Assembly: GCA_947176475.1 (NCBI GenBank)
Contig: CAMWQX010000095.1
Location: forward strand, 1 to 5,548
Direction: 5' to 3'
Length of the DNA stretch: 5,548 nucleotides
Source: an uncultured Bacillota bacterium
GTDB lineage: Bacteria; Bacillota_I; Bacilli_A; RF39; UBA660
Part shown: in pieces, positions 5,533 to 5,548 of the stretch
How the letters are laid out: every line of letters begins with the position of its first letter
How positions within the stretch are numbered: position 1 is the stretch's first letter
Program-made: the position numbers and the translations under genes
Notes under the pieces: model-generated
Told to the model about the DNA's origin: nothing
Database searches by the model: none
The model's input: the letters and a program-made list of their open reading frames with translations, nothing else

Positions 5533-5548
5533 ATATTATCTATAGAAT

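Noticed and set aside
1..5548. DGR reverse transcriptase, template repeat, recombinase, CRISPR array, tRNA or rRNA in the window
   Set aside because: I saw no coding frame with reverse transcriptase or recombinase motifs, no near-copy of the variable ends other than the two genes themselves, no regularly spaced repeats and no structured RNA gene.

Overview
The window is very AT-rich, with AGGAGG-like ribosome sites, AT-ending codons and TGG as the only tryptophan codon. This suggests a low-GC Gram-positive bacterium (Bacillota), and the protein style resembles uncultured gut Bacilli/Clostridia. That is an inference from sequence style; no marker gene is present. All supported genes lie on the minus strand, so transcription runs from high to low coordinates.

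Layout in transcription order. (1) 5548-5475 is the leader of the first large gene, with a palindrome (here E3) and a ribosome site. (2) 5474-3213 encodes a 753-residue membrane-anchored surface protein. (3) 3212-3019 is an intergenic stretch with two more palindromes of the E3 family: E2 just after the first gene and E1 just before the next. E1 and E2 face each other and enclose 92 bp. (4) 3018-742 encodes a 758-residue tandem paralogue. (5) 741-629 is a compact regulatory stretch: a terminator-like palindrome overlapping a near-consensus sigma-A promoter, then a second terminator-like hairpin directly before a ribosome site. (6) 628-50 encodes a 192-residue PemK/MazF-like protein with an odd domain order. 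(7) 49-1 holds no intact gene, only a possible out-of-frame remnant of the toxin's missing end.

The large proteins share one plan: N-terminal signal/anchor, a first domain resembling the C-type-lectin-like or DUF6273-like surface domains of gut Firmicutes, a nearly invariant linker, and a second domain of the sulfatase-modifying-factor/C-type-lectin type ending in an RGG...SRIVL pattern. That C-terminal pattern is typical of the ligand-binding, often diversified end of diversity-generating-retroelement (DGR) targets. The last 69 residues align without gaps but are only about 39% identical, while the preceding 75 are about 76% identical, and GC rises from about 30% to about 45% there. No reverse transcriptase or template repeat is in the window, and a hand test for adenine-specific change was not supportive.

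Taken together, the region looks like a pair of diversified surface recognition proteins under unusual control. Each of the three genes has a hairpin plus T-run just before its ribosome site, and the large genes are flanked by repeated palindromes that could be recombination sites, regulator sites or RNA attenuators. The DGR, phase-variation and attenuation ideas are hypotheses.
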